A DNA stretch of 64,000 nt from Nocardioides luti (GTDB taxonomy: Bacteria; Actinomycetota; Actinomycetes; Propionibacteriales; Nocardioidaceae): contig NZ_JACKXE010000002.1 in NCBI RefSeq assembly GCF_014212315.1, positions 1 through 64,000 of the forward strand, written 5' to 3'. Both the position numbers and the translations under genes were made by a program. Position 1 is the stretch's first letter, and every line of letters starts with the position of its first letter. The notes below the pieces were generated by a model. It worked only from the letters and a program-made list of their open reading frames with translations. It ran no database searches and was not told where the DNA came from. This document shows positions 9,216-17,462 of this stretch, in pieces.

Positions 9216-10240
9216 GGGGCGAGTCCGATCGTCGTGAGGCCGAGGCCCTCGGGGAGTCCGAGGGCGAGGTTCATGCACTGGACCGCGGCGCCCGCGGTCC
9301 CCTTCGCGAGGTTGTCGACCGCGCCGACGGCGACCAGCTTGCCGGCCGCCTCGTCCACGGTGACCTGGACGTGCACGGCGTTCGAGCCGATCACGGACTT
9401 GGTCTGGGGCCACTGCCCCTGCGGGAGCACGTGCACGAACGGCTCGTCGGCGTACGCCTCCCGGTAGGCGGCGTACGCGTCGTCGGCGCTGAGCGGAGCG
9501 GCGAGCGGCGCCGTGCAGGTGGCGAGGATGCCGCGGGGCATCGGCACCAGCAGCGGCGTGAAGCTGACCTTCACGGTGCCGTCGACGAGCCGCGAGAGGT
9601 TCTGGGTGATCTCGGGGGTGTGGCGGTGGCTGCCGCCGACGCCGTACGCGCTGGCGTTGCCCATGATCTCGGAGCCGAGCAGGTGGGCCTTGGCGGCCTT
9701 GCCCGCGCCGCTGGTGCCGGAGGCCGCGACGACGGTGACGTCGGGCTCGACCAGGCCCGCCGCGACGGCGGGGGCCAGGGTGAGCGTCGAGACCGTCGGG
9801 TAGCAGCCGGGGACCGCGATCCGGGTCGCGCCGGCCAGGAGGGCACGCTGCCCGGGCAGCTCGGGGAGGCCGTAGGGCCAGGTGCCGGCGTGCTCGCCGC
9901 CGTAGAACTGCGCCCAGGCGGCGGGGTCGGCGAGCCGGAAGTCGGCGCCGCAGTCGATGACGACGACGTCGTCGCCCAGCTGCGCGGCGATCGCGCCCGA
10001 CTGGCCGTGCGGGAGCGCGAGGAAGACGACGTCGTGGCCGGAGAGCGTGTCGAGGTCGGTGGGCTCGAGCACCCGGTCGGCCAGCGGCACCAGGTGCGGC
10101 TGGAGGGAGCCGAGCGCCGTGCCGGCGTTGGAGGCCCCGGTCAGCGCCCCGATCTCGACCTCGGGATGGGCCAGCAGGTGGCGGAGGAGCTCTCCCCCGG
10201 CGTAGCCGCTGGCACCGGCTACGGCGATGCGTGTCGTCAT
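9212..10240 (-). CDS. argC: N-acetyl-gamma-glutamyl-phosphate reductase
   Basis: 342 residues; NADPH-dependent reduction of acetylglutamyl phosphate. N-terminal Rossmann motif AVAGASGYAGGE, catalytic cysteine 146 in VPGCYPT, SGTSGAGK and the conserved histidine in GSHRHTPEI. Two ATGs (10246 and 10240) are possible. I prefer 10240 because a TATAGT -10 box at 10248-10253 would start RNA almost exactly there, giving a leaderless mRNA. First gene of the arg operon. The start of transcription overlaps a dyad that could be an ArgR site. Confidence 0.95.
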   Translation of the reverse strand: MTTRIAVAGASGYAGGELLRHLLAHPEVEIGALTGASNAGTALGSLQPHLVPLADRVLEPTDLDTLSGHDVVFLALPHGQSGAIAAQLGDDVVVIDCGADFRLADPAAWAQFYGGEHAGTWPYGLPELPGQRALLAGATRIAVPGCYPTVSTLTLAPAVAAGLVEPDVTVVAASGTSGAGKAAKAHLLGSEIMGNASAYGVGGSHRHTPEITQNLSRLVDGTVKVSFTPLLVPMPRGILATCTAPLAAPLSADDAYAAYREAYADEPFVHVLPQGQWPQTKSVIGSNAVHVQVTVDEAAGKLVAVGAVDNLAKGTAGAAVQCMNLALGLPEGLGLTTIGLAP

Positions 10241-10277
10241 GTGCATGACTATACGGGCATGCGCATGGGTATGTGTA
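10241..10277 (-). promoter_or_regulatory. argC promoter with candidate ARG-box dyad
   Basis: Minus-strand TATAGT (10248-10253) lies seven bases before the ATG at 10240; a weak TACACA (10272-10277) sits 18 bp upstream. Between them is a dyad centred on the perfect palindrome CATGCGCATG, flanked by near-matching TATAC and GTATG arms. A further TGCATG lies next to the start. Actinobacterial ArgR sites are imperfect TGCA-rich dyads, and the operon encodes argR, so ArgR binding over this promoter is the simplest reading. Confidence 0.5.
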
Positions 10278-10330
10278 GCCGGGTCTGGTCCGGCTGCGGC
10301 CGTCGGCGCCCCCGACTAGGTTCTGCGGTC

Positions 10331-11125
10331 ATGGCGATGCTGACCTCCACCGACTACCTCGGCCACCTGCGCACCGAGTCGCGACGCTTCCGCGACGTGC
10401 TCGCTGCCTGCGACCCTACGGCGCCCGTACCCACCTGTCCCGCGTGGAATGCGTCCGACCTGCTCTGGCACCTGACCACCGTGCAGGGCTTCTGGGCCGA
10501 GATCGTCGCGACGCGGCCGGCCGCGCCCGGCGAGCGCGTCCCGACCGAGCGCCCGGACTCCCACGAGGCGATGCTGGCCCTCTTCGACGAGGCGTCGGCC
10601 GCGCTGGTCACCGTGCTCGGGACCGCGGACCCGGCCGAGCCGGCCTGGACCTGGGCCCGGGAGCAGACGGTGGGGTTCACGTTTCGCCGCCAGGCGCACG
10701 AGGCGCTCATCCACCGCCTCGACGCCGAGCACGCGACCGGCCTCTTCTCGCCGCTGGACCCGGCGCTGGCGGCCGACGGCGTCCAGGAGGCGCTGGACGT
10801 GATGTTCGGCGGCACCCCGGCCTGGGGCGAGTTCCACCCGCTCCCCCGGCACGTGCGGGTCGACTGCACCGACACCGGCGACGCCGTGTGGGTCCAGCTC
10901 GGAACGTTCACGGGCACCGACCCCGACACCGGGACGTCGTACGACGAGGGCGACATCGGCGTCGTGCCCGATCCCGGCACCCCGCCGGACGCGGTCGTCG
11001 CCGGTCCGGCGGGGGCGCTCGACGCCTGGCTGTGGCGTCGTGGGGACGACCGCGACGTGAGCGTCACGGGCGACCGGGAGGTCTACGACCGCTTCCGGGC
11101 CGCGGTCGACCACCCCATCGACTGA
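10331..11125 (+). CDS. Maleylpyruvate isomerase / mycothiol-dependent (DinB-like) family protein
   Basis: 264 residues. The N-terminal helical-bundle domain carries the family motif CPAWNASDLLWHLTTVQGFW (residues about 36-55) and a later HEALIHRLDAE; together these supply the metal-binding histidines. Members use or modify mycothiol-linked substrates, a thiol of actinomycetes, but the substrate cannot be told. A TAGGTT -10-like box at 10317-10322 lies so close to the ATG that the mRNA may be leaderless. Divergent from argC, and convergent with pheT with no base between the two stops. Confidence 0.85.
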   Translation: MAMLTSTDYLGHLRTESRRFRDVLAACDPTAPVPTCPAWNASDLLWHLTTVQGFWAEIVATRPAAPGERVPTERPDSHEAMLALFDEASAALVTVLGTADPAEPAWTWAREQTVGFTFRRQAHEALIHRLDAEHATGLFSPLDPALAADGVQEALDVMFGGTPAWGEFHPLPRHVRVDCTDTGDAVWVQLGTFTGTDPDTGTSYDEGDIGVVPDPGTPPDAVVAGPAGALDAWLWRRGDDRDVSVTGDREVYDRFRAAVDHPID

Positions 11126-13609
11126 TCAGCGCTGGACGGCGCCCGTCCGCTCCGCCGCCAGGGCGACGGCAGCGTCGCGCGCGGCGCTGGTCTCCTGCTC
11201 GGTCAGGGTGCGGTCCGGGGCCCGGAAGCGCAGGGCGAACGCCAGCGAGCGCTTGCCCGCACCGATCTGCTCGCCGGTGAACACGTCGAAGAGCCGCAGG
11301 GACTCCAGCAGCTCGCCGGCCCCCTCGCGCAGCGCCGCCTCGACCTCGGCTGAGGTCACCCGCTCGTCGACGACGAGGGCGACGTCCTCCTTGGCGACCG
11401 GGTAGCTCGAGAACTCCGGGCCGGGCACCACGTCGCGGGCGTGCCGCATGAGGAGGTCCAGGTCGATCTCGACCGCCGACGTCCGCGGCGGCAGCCCGAA
11501 GGCCTGGCAGACCCGCGGGTGCAGCTCACCGGCGTGACCGAGCTCGAGGTCGCCGACCAGCACCCGGGCGCAACGCCCGGGGTGCCACGGCATCCGGGCC
11601 GCCGAGGCCACCTGCACCTCGACGCCGAGCTCGTCGCCGAGACGGCGTACGACCCCGACGGCGTCGGACCAGGCCGCCGCGCGACCCTCGCCCCACCAGC
11701 CCGAGCGCTCGCGCTCGCCGGCCAGGACGACCGCGAGGTGCAGGGGCTGCTCCGGGACGGCGTCGAGGAGCTTCGCCAGCTCGTCGTCGCTGGGGCGCCA
11801 GTCGACGCCGTAGATCGGGGCCGGGCCGCGGTCGGCCGGGAAGGCGACCGTGCCGGTCTCGAAGAGCGCGACGCCGGGTGCACCACGACTGAGGTTGCGG
11901 GCGGCGGCCTTGAGCAGGCCGGGCAGCAGCGTGGTGGTGTAGCCCGGCTCCTCGCTCGACATCGGGTTCGCGAGCCGGACGGTGTGCCGCAGCACGTCGT
12001 CGTCGGGCAGCCCGAGCGCGTCGAAGGCGGCGTCGCCGACGAAGGGGAAGCTCAGCACCTCCACGCAGCCGGCGCCGGCCAAGGTGCGGCCGATCCGGCG
12101 ACGCAGCCGCTGCTCACGGGTGAGCCCGCGACCGGCACCCGCGTTCGGCAGCACCGAGGGGACGTTGACGTAGCCCTCGATCCGGGCGACCTCCTCGACG
12201 AGGTCGAAGGGGTCGGTCACGTCCGGGCGCCACGGGGGCGGGGTGGCCTCGAGCCGGTCGCCGTCGACGACGACGGCGCAGCCGACGGCCTCGAGGTTGC
12301 GGACGGTCGTGGCGGCGTCGATGGCCATGCCGCTCACGCGCGCGGGCAGGTCGACGGCCATCGCGATCGCGGGGACCGACGGGGCCGTGCCGACCACGGT
12401 CACGCCGGGCTCGGCGGTGCCGCCGCCGTGCTCCACGAGCAGCTCGACGACGCGGTCGGCGGCGGCCTCGCAGATGAGCGGGTCGACGCCGCGCTCGTTG
12501 CGCTTGCCGGCCTCGGAGGAGATCTTGTGGCGCTTGCCCGTGCGGAACATCGAGGTCGCGTCCCAGTGCGCCGACTCCACGAGCACGCGGGTGGTGGTCC
12601 CGGACATCTCCGTGGTCTGGCCGCCCATCACGCCGCCGAGGCCGATGATCCCGGAGTCGTCGGTGACGACGAGGTCCTGCTCGGAGAGCTCGCGGCGGGT
12701 GCCGTCGAGCGTGGTGAGCCGCTCCCCCGCGCTCGCGCGGCGGACCCGGACCGTCCCGGCCAGCTTGTCGGCGTCGTAGCCGTGGATCGGTCGCCCGAGC
12801 TCGAGCATCACGTAGTTGGTGACGTCGACCGCCAGCGAGATCGGCCGCATCCCGGCCTGGGTCAGGCGGTGCGCCATCCAGTCCGGGGTCGTGGCGGCCG
12901 GGTCGAGGTCGCGCACCGTGCGCGCGACGAAGACCGGGCAGCCCGCCGGGTCCTCGACCACGATCGGGTGGCCCGCGACGTCGGCGGCGGGGGTCGGGCG
13001 CTGCGCGGGGTCGCGGTACGGCGCGTCGTACGCCAGCGCGGCCTCGCGGGCCACGCCGCGCAGGGACAGCGCGTAGGCGCGGTCGGGGTTGATCTCGAAC
13101 TCGATCACCTCGTCGCGCAGCCCGAGCACGTCGAAGGCGTCGTCGCCCGGCTGGCCGGCGTCGGCCGGCAGCACGATGATGCCGCCCTGGCCGTCGTCGC
13201 CGAGCCCGAGCTCGGCCGAGGAGCAGATCATGCCGGCCGAGACGTGGCCGTAGGTCTTGCGCGCGGCGATGGCGAAGTCGCCGGGCAGCACGGCGCCGGG
13301 CAGCACCACCACCACGAGGTCGCCGACCCCGAAGTTGTGGGCGCCGCAGACGATGCCCTGGGGCTCGCCGGTGCCGTTGGCCTCCCCCACGTCGACCGTG
13401 CACCAGTTGATCGTCTTGCCGTTCTTCTGCGGCTCCGGCTCCTGCGTCAGGACGCGGCCGAGCACCAGCGGACCGGTGATCTGGTCGCCGGGCTTCTCGA
13501 TCGCCTCGAGCTTCAGCCCGAGGGCGGTGAGCTCGGCGGCCAGCTCCTCGGTGGTCACGTGCGCCGGGAGGTCGACGTACTCCTTGATCCAGGAGACAGG
13601 GGCCTTCAT
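11126..13609 (-). CDS. pheT: Phenylalanyl-tRNA synthetase beta chain
   Basis: 827 residues, usual size. Domains in order: tRNA-binding OB fold (about 40-150, GIVCGAHNFGVGD), B3/B4 editing domain (about 210-390, GRPIHGYDADKL), B5 (about 395-470), catalytic-like core and the C-terminal ferredoxin-fold anticodon-binding domain (from about 735, SSYPVAKEDVALVV). Forms an alpha2beta2 enzyme with PheS. Its ATG overlaps the pheS stop by one base, giving coupled 1:1 synthesis. Confidence 0.97.
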   Translation of the reverse strand: MKAPVSWIKEYVDLPAHVTTEELAAELTALGLKLEAIEKPGDQITGPLVLGRVLTQEPEPQKNGKTINWCTVDVGEANGTGEPQGIVCGAHNFGVGDLVVVVLPGAVLPGDFAIAARKTYGHVSAGMICSSAELGLGDDGQGGIIVLPADAGQPGDDAFDVLGLRDEVIEFEINPDRAYALSLRGVAREAALAYDAPYRDPAQRPTPAADVAGHPIVVEDPAGCPVFVARTVRDLDPAATTPDWMAHRLTQAGMRPISLAVDVTNYVMLELGRPIHGYDADKLAGTVRVRRASAGERLTTLDGTRRELSEQDLVVTDDSGIIGLGGVMGGQTTEMSGTTTRVLVESAHWDATSMFRTGKRHKISSEAGKRNERGVDPLICEAAADRVVELLVEHGGGTAEPGVTVVGTAPSVPAIAMAVDLPARVSGMAIDAATTVRNLEAVGCAVVVDGDRLEATPPPWRPDVTDPFDLVEEVARIEGYVNVPSVLPNAGAGRGLTREQRLRRRIGRTLAGAGCVEVLSFPFVGDAAFDALGLPDDDVLRHTVRLANPMSSEEPGYTTTLLPGLLKAAARNLSRGAPGVALFETGTVAFPADRGPAPIYGVDWRPSDDELAKLLDAVPEQPLHLAVVLAGERERSGWWGEGRAAAWSDAVGVVRRLGDELGVEVQVASAARMPWHPGRCARVLVGDLELGHAGELHPRVCQAFGLPPRTSAVEIDLDLLMRHARDVVPGPEFSSYPVAKEDVALVVDERVTSAEVEAALREGAGELLESLRLFDVFTGEQIGAGKRSLAFALRFRAPDRTLTEQETSAARDAAVALAAERTGAVQR

Positions 13610-14712
13610 CAGATTTCCGTTCCGAAAGCAGTGGTGAAGCGGACGTCGCCCTCGAAGAACCCGCGCAGGTCCTCGATGCCGTGGCGGAACATCAGCGTGC
13701 GGTCGATGCCCATGCCGAAGGCGAAGCCGGTGTAGCGCTCGCTGTCGACGCCGCAGGCGGTCAGGACGCGCGGGTTGACGATCCCGCAGCCGCCCCACTC
13801 GATCCAGCCCTCGCCCCGGCAGGTCCGGCAGGACTCGACCTCGCCCGGGACCCCGCGGCACACGAAGCAGATGAGGTCGACCTCGGCGCTGGGCTCGGTG
13901 AAGGGGAAGTACGACGGGCGGAACCGCGTCGTGATGCCCTCGCCGAACATCGCGGTCGCGAAGTGGTCGAGGGTGCCCTTGAGGTGGGCCATCGTGATGC
14001 CCTCGTCGACCACCAGGCCCTCGACCTGGTGGAACATCGGGCTGTGGGTGGCGTCGTACTCGTCGGTGCGGAAGACCCGGCCGGGGCACACGACGTAGAT
14101 CGGGGGCTCGCGCGTGAGCATGGTGCGGGCCTGGACCGGCGAGGTGTGGGTGCGCAGCACGATGCCGTTGTCCTGCGGGTCGGTCCAGAACGTGTCCTGC
14201 ATGGTGCGGGCCGGGTGGTCCGGGCCCAGGTTGAGGGCGTCGAAGTTCAGCCACTCCGCCTCGATCACCGGCCCCTCGGCGACCTCCCAGCCCATCGCGA
14301 GGAAGACGTCGGCGATCCGCTCGGAGCCGGTGGTGATCGGGTGCCGGGCGCCGCGGGCGACGCGCTCGGTGGGCAGCGTGACGTCGACGGTCTCCTCGAC
14401 GAGCATCCGCTCCTCGTGCTCGACCTCGAGCACCGCCTGACGCTCCCCCAGGGCCTTGTTGACCGCGCCCCGGGCCTGGCCGATCCGCTGGCCGGCCTCC
14501 TTGCGCGCCTGCGGCGGCAGCGCGCCGATCTCGCGGTTCGCCAGGGCGAGCGCCGACCGGTCGCCGGCGTGCTCGAGGCGGACCCGCTTGAGGTCCTCGA
14601 GGTCGGTCGCGGCGGCGATGGCCGCGAGCGCGGCGTCGCGGGCGGACTCCACCTCCTCGGGCTTCAAGGGAGTGACCTCCACGGGGTCGTAATCGGTGTT
14701 CGGTCCCGACAT
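13609..14712 (-). CDS. pheS: Phenylalanyl-tRNA synthetase alpha chain
   Basis: 367 residues. Catalytic subunit with the class II motifs: motif 2 region around VFRTDEYDATHSPMFHQVEG, motif 3 GFAFGMGIDRTLMF near the end. The CxxC...CxxC-like stretch (CFVCRGVPGEVESCRTCRGEG) near residue 290 looks like a bound-metal loop seen in many actinobacterial PheS. The ATG at 14712 has GAAAGG upstream. A TAGACT -10-like box lies at 14757-14762 on the minus strand with no clear -35. Coupled to pheT. Confidence 0.97.
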   Translation of the reverse strand: MSGPNTDYDPVEVTPLKPEEVESARDAALAAIAAATDLEDLKRVRLEHAGDRSALALANREIGALPPQARKEAGQRIGQARGAVNKALGERQAVLEVEHEERMLVEETVDVTLPTERVARGARHPITTGSERIADVFLAMGWEVAEGPVIEAEWLNFDALNLGPDHPARTMQDTFWTDPQDNGIVLRTHTSPVQARTMLTREPPIYVVCPGRVFRTDEYDATHSPMFHQVEGLVVDEGITMAHLKGTLDHFATAMFGEGITTRFRPSYFPFTEPSAEVDLICFVCRGVPGEVESCRTCRGEGWIEWGGCGIVNPRVLTACGVDSERYTGFAFGMGIDRTLMFRHGIEDLRGFFEGDVRFTTAFGTEI

Positions 14713-14806
14713 GGCTGCCTTTCGGGCTGGTGCTCGCGGGCGGGGGCTGCCCGCCAAGTCTAGGAAGCGCGCACGCCGTGCCGCGACCGGGTTGCCGCGC
14801 GCGGGA

Positions 14807-15868
14807 TCAGGCGGCGCGTCGGTCCTCGGTGGGCCACGCGATCACGATGCGCGCGCCGCCGCCGGGGGCGTCGTCGATCACGAGCGTGCCGCCGTGCGCG
14901 CGGATCAACCCGTTGACGAGGTACATGCCCAGGCCGGAGCCGCCGCGCTCGCCGTGCTTCCAGAACTTCGTGAACACCCGGCGCCGGATCTCGGGGGCGA
15001 TCCCCTCGCCCTCGTCGTCGACCGTGACGCGGACCCCGGGGAACTCCGCGTCCTCCCCGAGGGCGTCGAGGGTGACGAGCACCCGACCCTCCCCGTGGCG
15101 CACGGCGTTCTCGATCAGGTTCGTGACGACCTGGGTGAACTTGTCGGGGTCCGCGTGGACCTCCGGCAGGTCGTCCGGTGCGGTCAGCTCGATCGGGCGC
15201 GAGGTGCTGGCCCGCACCGACTCGACCACGCGCCCGACGAGGAGTGCCGCGTCGGAGGGGCGCGGGTAGAGCGCGAGCCGGCCGGTGTCGATGCGCGCGA
15301 CGTCGAGCAGCTCGGCGATCAGCCTGCTGAGCCGCTCCGAGTCGGCGTGGACGGTGGTGAGCATCAGCTTCTTCTGCTCGTCGTTGAGCTTGTCCCAGCG
15401 GTTCAGCAGTGCCTGGACGAACCCCTTCACGCCGGTCAGCGGCGAGCGCAGCTCGTGGGCGACGGTGGCGACGAGGTCGGAGCGCTCGCGGTCCAGGCGG
15501 GCTCGACCGCGTCCCGACCGCAGGGTCAGCGCGACCTGGTCCACGGGGCCGTCGAGGGCGGGCCGGTGGATCCGGGCGGAGACGAGGACCTCGGTGCCGT
15601 TGGGGAGCAGCCACGGCTGCTCGGGCACACCGGTGCGGGTCACCAGGCCGTCGTACGGGCAGTTCGTGGCGCACCAGGTCTGGCCGTCCTGGTCCTGCAG
15701 GCGGAGCACGTCGGCGAGGGGCAGCCCCAGGCTGGCGACAGGATCGAGGGCGAGCATCCGCGCGGCGACCGAGGACACCAGCGTCACCTGCCCGCGGGTG
15801 TCGGCCAGCACGACGCCGTCGGGCAGCACGTCCGCCAGGGCCTGGGCGCTTGCTCGGGCGTCGTCCAC
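14807..15868 (-). CDS. Soluble PAS-sensor histidine kinase, orphan
   Basis: 353 residues with no membrane segment. PAS-like domain (about 1-115), dimerisation/phosphoacceptor helix with histidine 138 in VAHELRSPLTGVKGF, then the HATPase domain with N-box NLIENAVRHG, G1 DDEGEGI and G2 GGSGLGMYLV. The PAS holds a CATNC pair (cysteines 66 and 70), which could sense redox or metal. No response regulator is adjacent: pheS follows 94 bp downstream and the rRNA methyltransferase lies upstream. Ligand and partner unknown. Confidence 0.85.
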   Translation of the reverse strand: MDDARASAQALADVLPDGVVLADTRGQVTLVSSVAARMLALDPVASLGLPLADVLRLQDQDGQTWCATNCPYDGLVTRTGVPEQPWLLPNGTEVLVSARIHRPALDGPVDQVALTLRSGRGRARLDRERSDLVATVAHELRSPLTGVKGFVQALLNRWDKLNDEQKKLMLTTVHADSERLSRLIAELLDVARIDTGRLALYPRPSDAALLVGRVVESVRASTSRPIELTAPDDLPEVHADPDKFTQVVTNLIENAVRHGEGRVLVTLDALGEDAEFPGVRVTVDDEGEGIAPEIRRRVFTKFWKHGERGGSGLGMYLVNGLIRAHGGTLVIDDAPGGGARIVIAWPTEDRRAA

Positions 15869-15900
15869 CCTCGCAGCCTACTGGCGCACGAGCGGTGGGG

Positions 15901-16719
15901 TCAGGCGCGTTGGGCGCGGGCCGAGGCGAAGAGGCACAGCGCCGCGGCCGTGGAGAGGTTCAGGCTCTCGGCGCGCCCGTGGATCGGGATCCGGACCCGG
16001 TGGTCGGCCAGCGCGGCGAGCTCGGCGGGCAGGCCCCAGGCCTCGTTGCCGAAGAGCCAGGCGGTGGGGCGCGCCAGCAGGTCGTCGGCACGGTCGAGGT
16101 CCACCTCGCCGGCACCGTCGGCCGCGAGCACCACGAGGCCGGCCGCCTGCGCCGCCCGGACCGCGGCGACCGGGTCGGGCTCCGTGGCGACGGGCAGGTG
16201 GAAGACGCTGCCGACGCTGGCCCGCACGGTCTTGGGGTTGTAGAAGTCCACCGACTGCCCGGCGAAGACGACCGCGTCGGCTCCGGCCGCGTCGGCGCAG
16301 CGCACGACGGTGCCGGCGTTGCCGGGGTCGCGGATGTCCGCGCAGAGCGCGACGAGGCGCGGGTCGCGGTCGAGGACGTGGTCGACCGGCCGATCGAGGA
16401 ACCGGCAGACGGCGACGACGCCGGCGGGGCTGACGCTGTCGCTGAGCGAGGCCAGGGCCCGCTCGTCGACAAGGGTCCACGCGTCCCCCGCGGCCGCGGC
16501 CAGCGGGGCGTACGTCGTGGTGGCGGCGGGCGTCGCGAAGACCTCGACGACACAGCCGTCGACGCCGAGCGCGCCCTCGACGGCCTTCGGGCCGTCGGCA
16601 AGGAAGAGCCGCCGCTCGGAGCGTTCCGAGCGGCGGCTGAGCTTCCGTGCGTCCTTGACGCGGGCGTTGCCCGCCGTCAGGGGGTGTCGAGACGGGTGCT
16701 GCGCACCCTCCTCAACCAC
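15901..16719 (-). CDS. TrmH/SpoU-type RNA 2'-O-methyltransferase
   Basis: About 272 residues. N-terminal substrate-binding segment (LTAGNARVKDARKL...RRLFLADGPKAVEGAL) and C-terminal SPOUT knot with ALCADIRDPGNAGTVVRCAD, LFGNEAWGLP and IPIHGRAESLNLSTA. Probably methylates 23S rRNA; it fills the slot of tsnR beside rplT in M. tuberculosis. The start is uncertain. The first usable in-frame codon is a GTG at 16719, which belongs to a 39-bp palindromic repeat, so the first dozen residues (VVEEGAQHPSRHP) are repeat-encoded. A strong 13-bp hairpin (about 16610-16640) lies within the coding sequence. Confidence 0.88.
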   Translation of the reverse strand: MVEEGAQHPSRHPLTAGNARVKDARKLSRRSERSERRLFLADGPKAVEGALGVDGCVVEVFATPAATTTYAPLAAAAGDAWTLVDERALASLSDSVSPAGVVAVCRFLDRPVDHVLDRDPRLVALCADIRDPGNAGTVVRCADAAGADAVVFAGQSVDFYNPKTVRASVGSVFHLPVATEPDPVAAVRAAQAAGLVVLAADGAGEVDLDRADDLLARPTAWLFGNEAWGLPAELAALADHRVRIPIHGRAESLNLSTAAALCLFASARAQRA

Positions 16720-16721
16720 CG
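16683..16721. repeat. 39-bp palindromic repeat unit at the trmH-like start
   Basis: Begins GGTGTCGAGACG, then a stem GGGTGC/GCACCC with loop TGC, then CTCCTCAACCACCG. It matches the unit at 45870-45908 except for paired changes in the stem. It begins 6 bp after the rplT stop and provides a GAGGAGG motif and the GTG used here as the methyltransferase start. Confidence 0.75.
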
Positions 16722-16727
16722 ATGGCC

Positions 16728-17114
16728 TCAGGCCGAGACCTTGGGCGCGTTGACGTCCTCGGGCAGGGCGGCCTTGGCGGCCTCGACGAGCGCGTTGAAC
16801 GCGGCGACGTCGTTGACGGCCAGCTCGGCCAGGATCTTGCGGTCGACCTCGATGCCGGCGAGGTTGAGGCCCTGGATGAAGCGGTTGTAGGTCATCCCCT
16901 GGGCGCGGGCCGCAGCGTTGATCCGCTGGATCCACAGCTTGCGGAAGTTGCCCTTGTTCTTGCGCCGGTCGTTGTAGCTGTAGACCAGCGAGTGGGTGAC
17001 CTGCTCCTTCGCCTTGCGGTAGAGCCGCGAGCGCTGCCCGCGGTAGCCGCTGGCGCGCTCGAGGACGACCCGACGCTTCTTGTGGGCGTTGACTGCCCGC
17101 TTGACGCGTGCCAT
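16728..17114 (-). CDS. rplT: 50S ribosomal protein L20
   Basis: 128 residues. The long basic N-terminal extension (ARVKRAVNAHKKRRVVLERASGY) and globular C-terminal RNA-binding domain (NRFIQGLNLAGIEVDRKILAELA) are classical. L20 is an early assembly protein and, in many bacteria, a repressor of its own infC-rpmI-rplT operon. The ATG has AGGAG upstream. The C-terminus is about ten residues longer than E. coli L20. Confidence 0.98.
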   Translation of the reverse strand: MARVKRAVNAHKKRRVVLERASGYRGQRSRLYRKAKEQVTHSLVYSYNDRRKNKGNFRKLWIQRINAAARAQGMTYNRFIQGLNLAGIEVDRKILAELAVNDVAAFNALVEAAKAALPEDVNAPKVSA

Positions 17115-17183
17115 GAGTGTTACTCCTTCAGATCTGTGCTGCGTGGTCGAGACAGAGCGACCACCGCTGGGGGTGGGGCTCGG
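17115..17183 (-). promoter_or_regulatory. rpmI-rplT spacer hairpin
   Basis: GTGGTCG (17143-17149) pairs with CGACCAC (17158-17164) around an 8-base loop. On the RNA the motif CCACCCCC-nn-CGGTGGTC occurs here and again in the infC-rpmI spacer. This duplication suggests a shared regulatory or processing structure, possibly an L20 or RNase site. Function unproven. Confidence 0.4.
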
Positions 17184-17378
17184 TCAGCGACCGAGAAGCT
17201 TCTTGGCTCGGGCGTTGTCGTTCTTGGCGACCTCGACGGTCCCGGTCAGGCGACGGGTCACCTTGGAGGCCTTCTTCTCGAGGTTGTGACGCTTGCCGGC
17301 CTTCTCGCGCAGGATCTTGCCCGAGCCGGTCACGCGAAAGCGCTTGCTGGCACCGGAGTGCGGCTTGTTCTTCGGCAT
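17184..17378 (-). CDS. rpmI: 50S ribosomal protein L35
   Basis: 64 residues, starting MPKNKPHSGASKRF as in nearly all L35 proteins and ending with the basic KNDNARAKKLLGR. ATG at 17378 with GAAGAG upstream. Lies between infC and rplT in the universal order, with hairpin-bearing spacers of 84 and 69 bp on its two sides. Confidence 0.98.
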   Translation of the reverse strand: MPKNKPHSGASKRFRVTGSGKILREKAGKRHNLEKKASKVTRRLTGTVEVAKNDNARAKKLLGR

Positions 17379-17462
17379 CTTCTCTTCCTCTACTGGGTGC
17401 GGGTGGTCGTGCCGTGGCGCGACCACCGCGGTCTGGTGGTCAGGACCACCGTCGGGGGTGGG
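17379..17462 (-). promoter_or_regulatory. infC-rpmI spacer with two hairpins
   Basis: GGTGGTC (17402-17408) pairs with GACCACC (17421-17427), and a second copy of the same arms forms GGTGGTC/GACCACC at 17435-17450. The same arms appear in the next spacer. Candidate operator or processing site for the ribosomal-protein genes. Confidence 0.4.

Noticed and set aside
8763..9413. A 216-residue version of the ACT protein
   Set aside because: The extra N-terminal residues are arginine-rich shadow sequence of argC; the ACT similarity begins at the ATG at 9215.
16610..16640. Terminator hairpin of rplT (13-bp stem)
   Set aside because: It lies within conserved coding sequence of the TrmH-like gene and has no T-run after it; probably a by-product of RRSERSERR codons.
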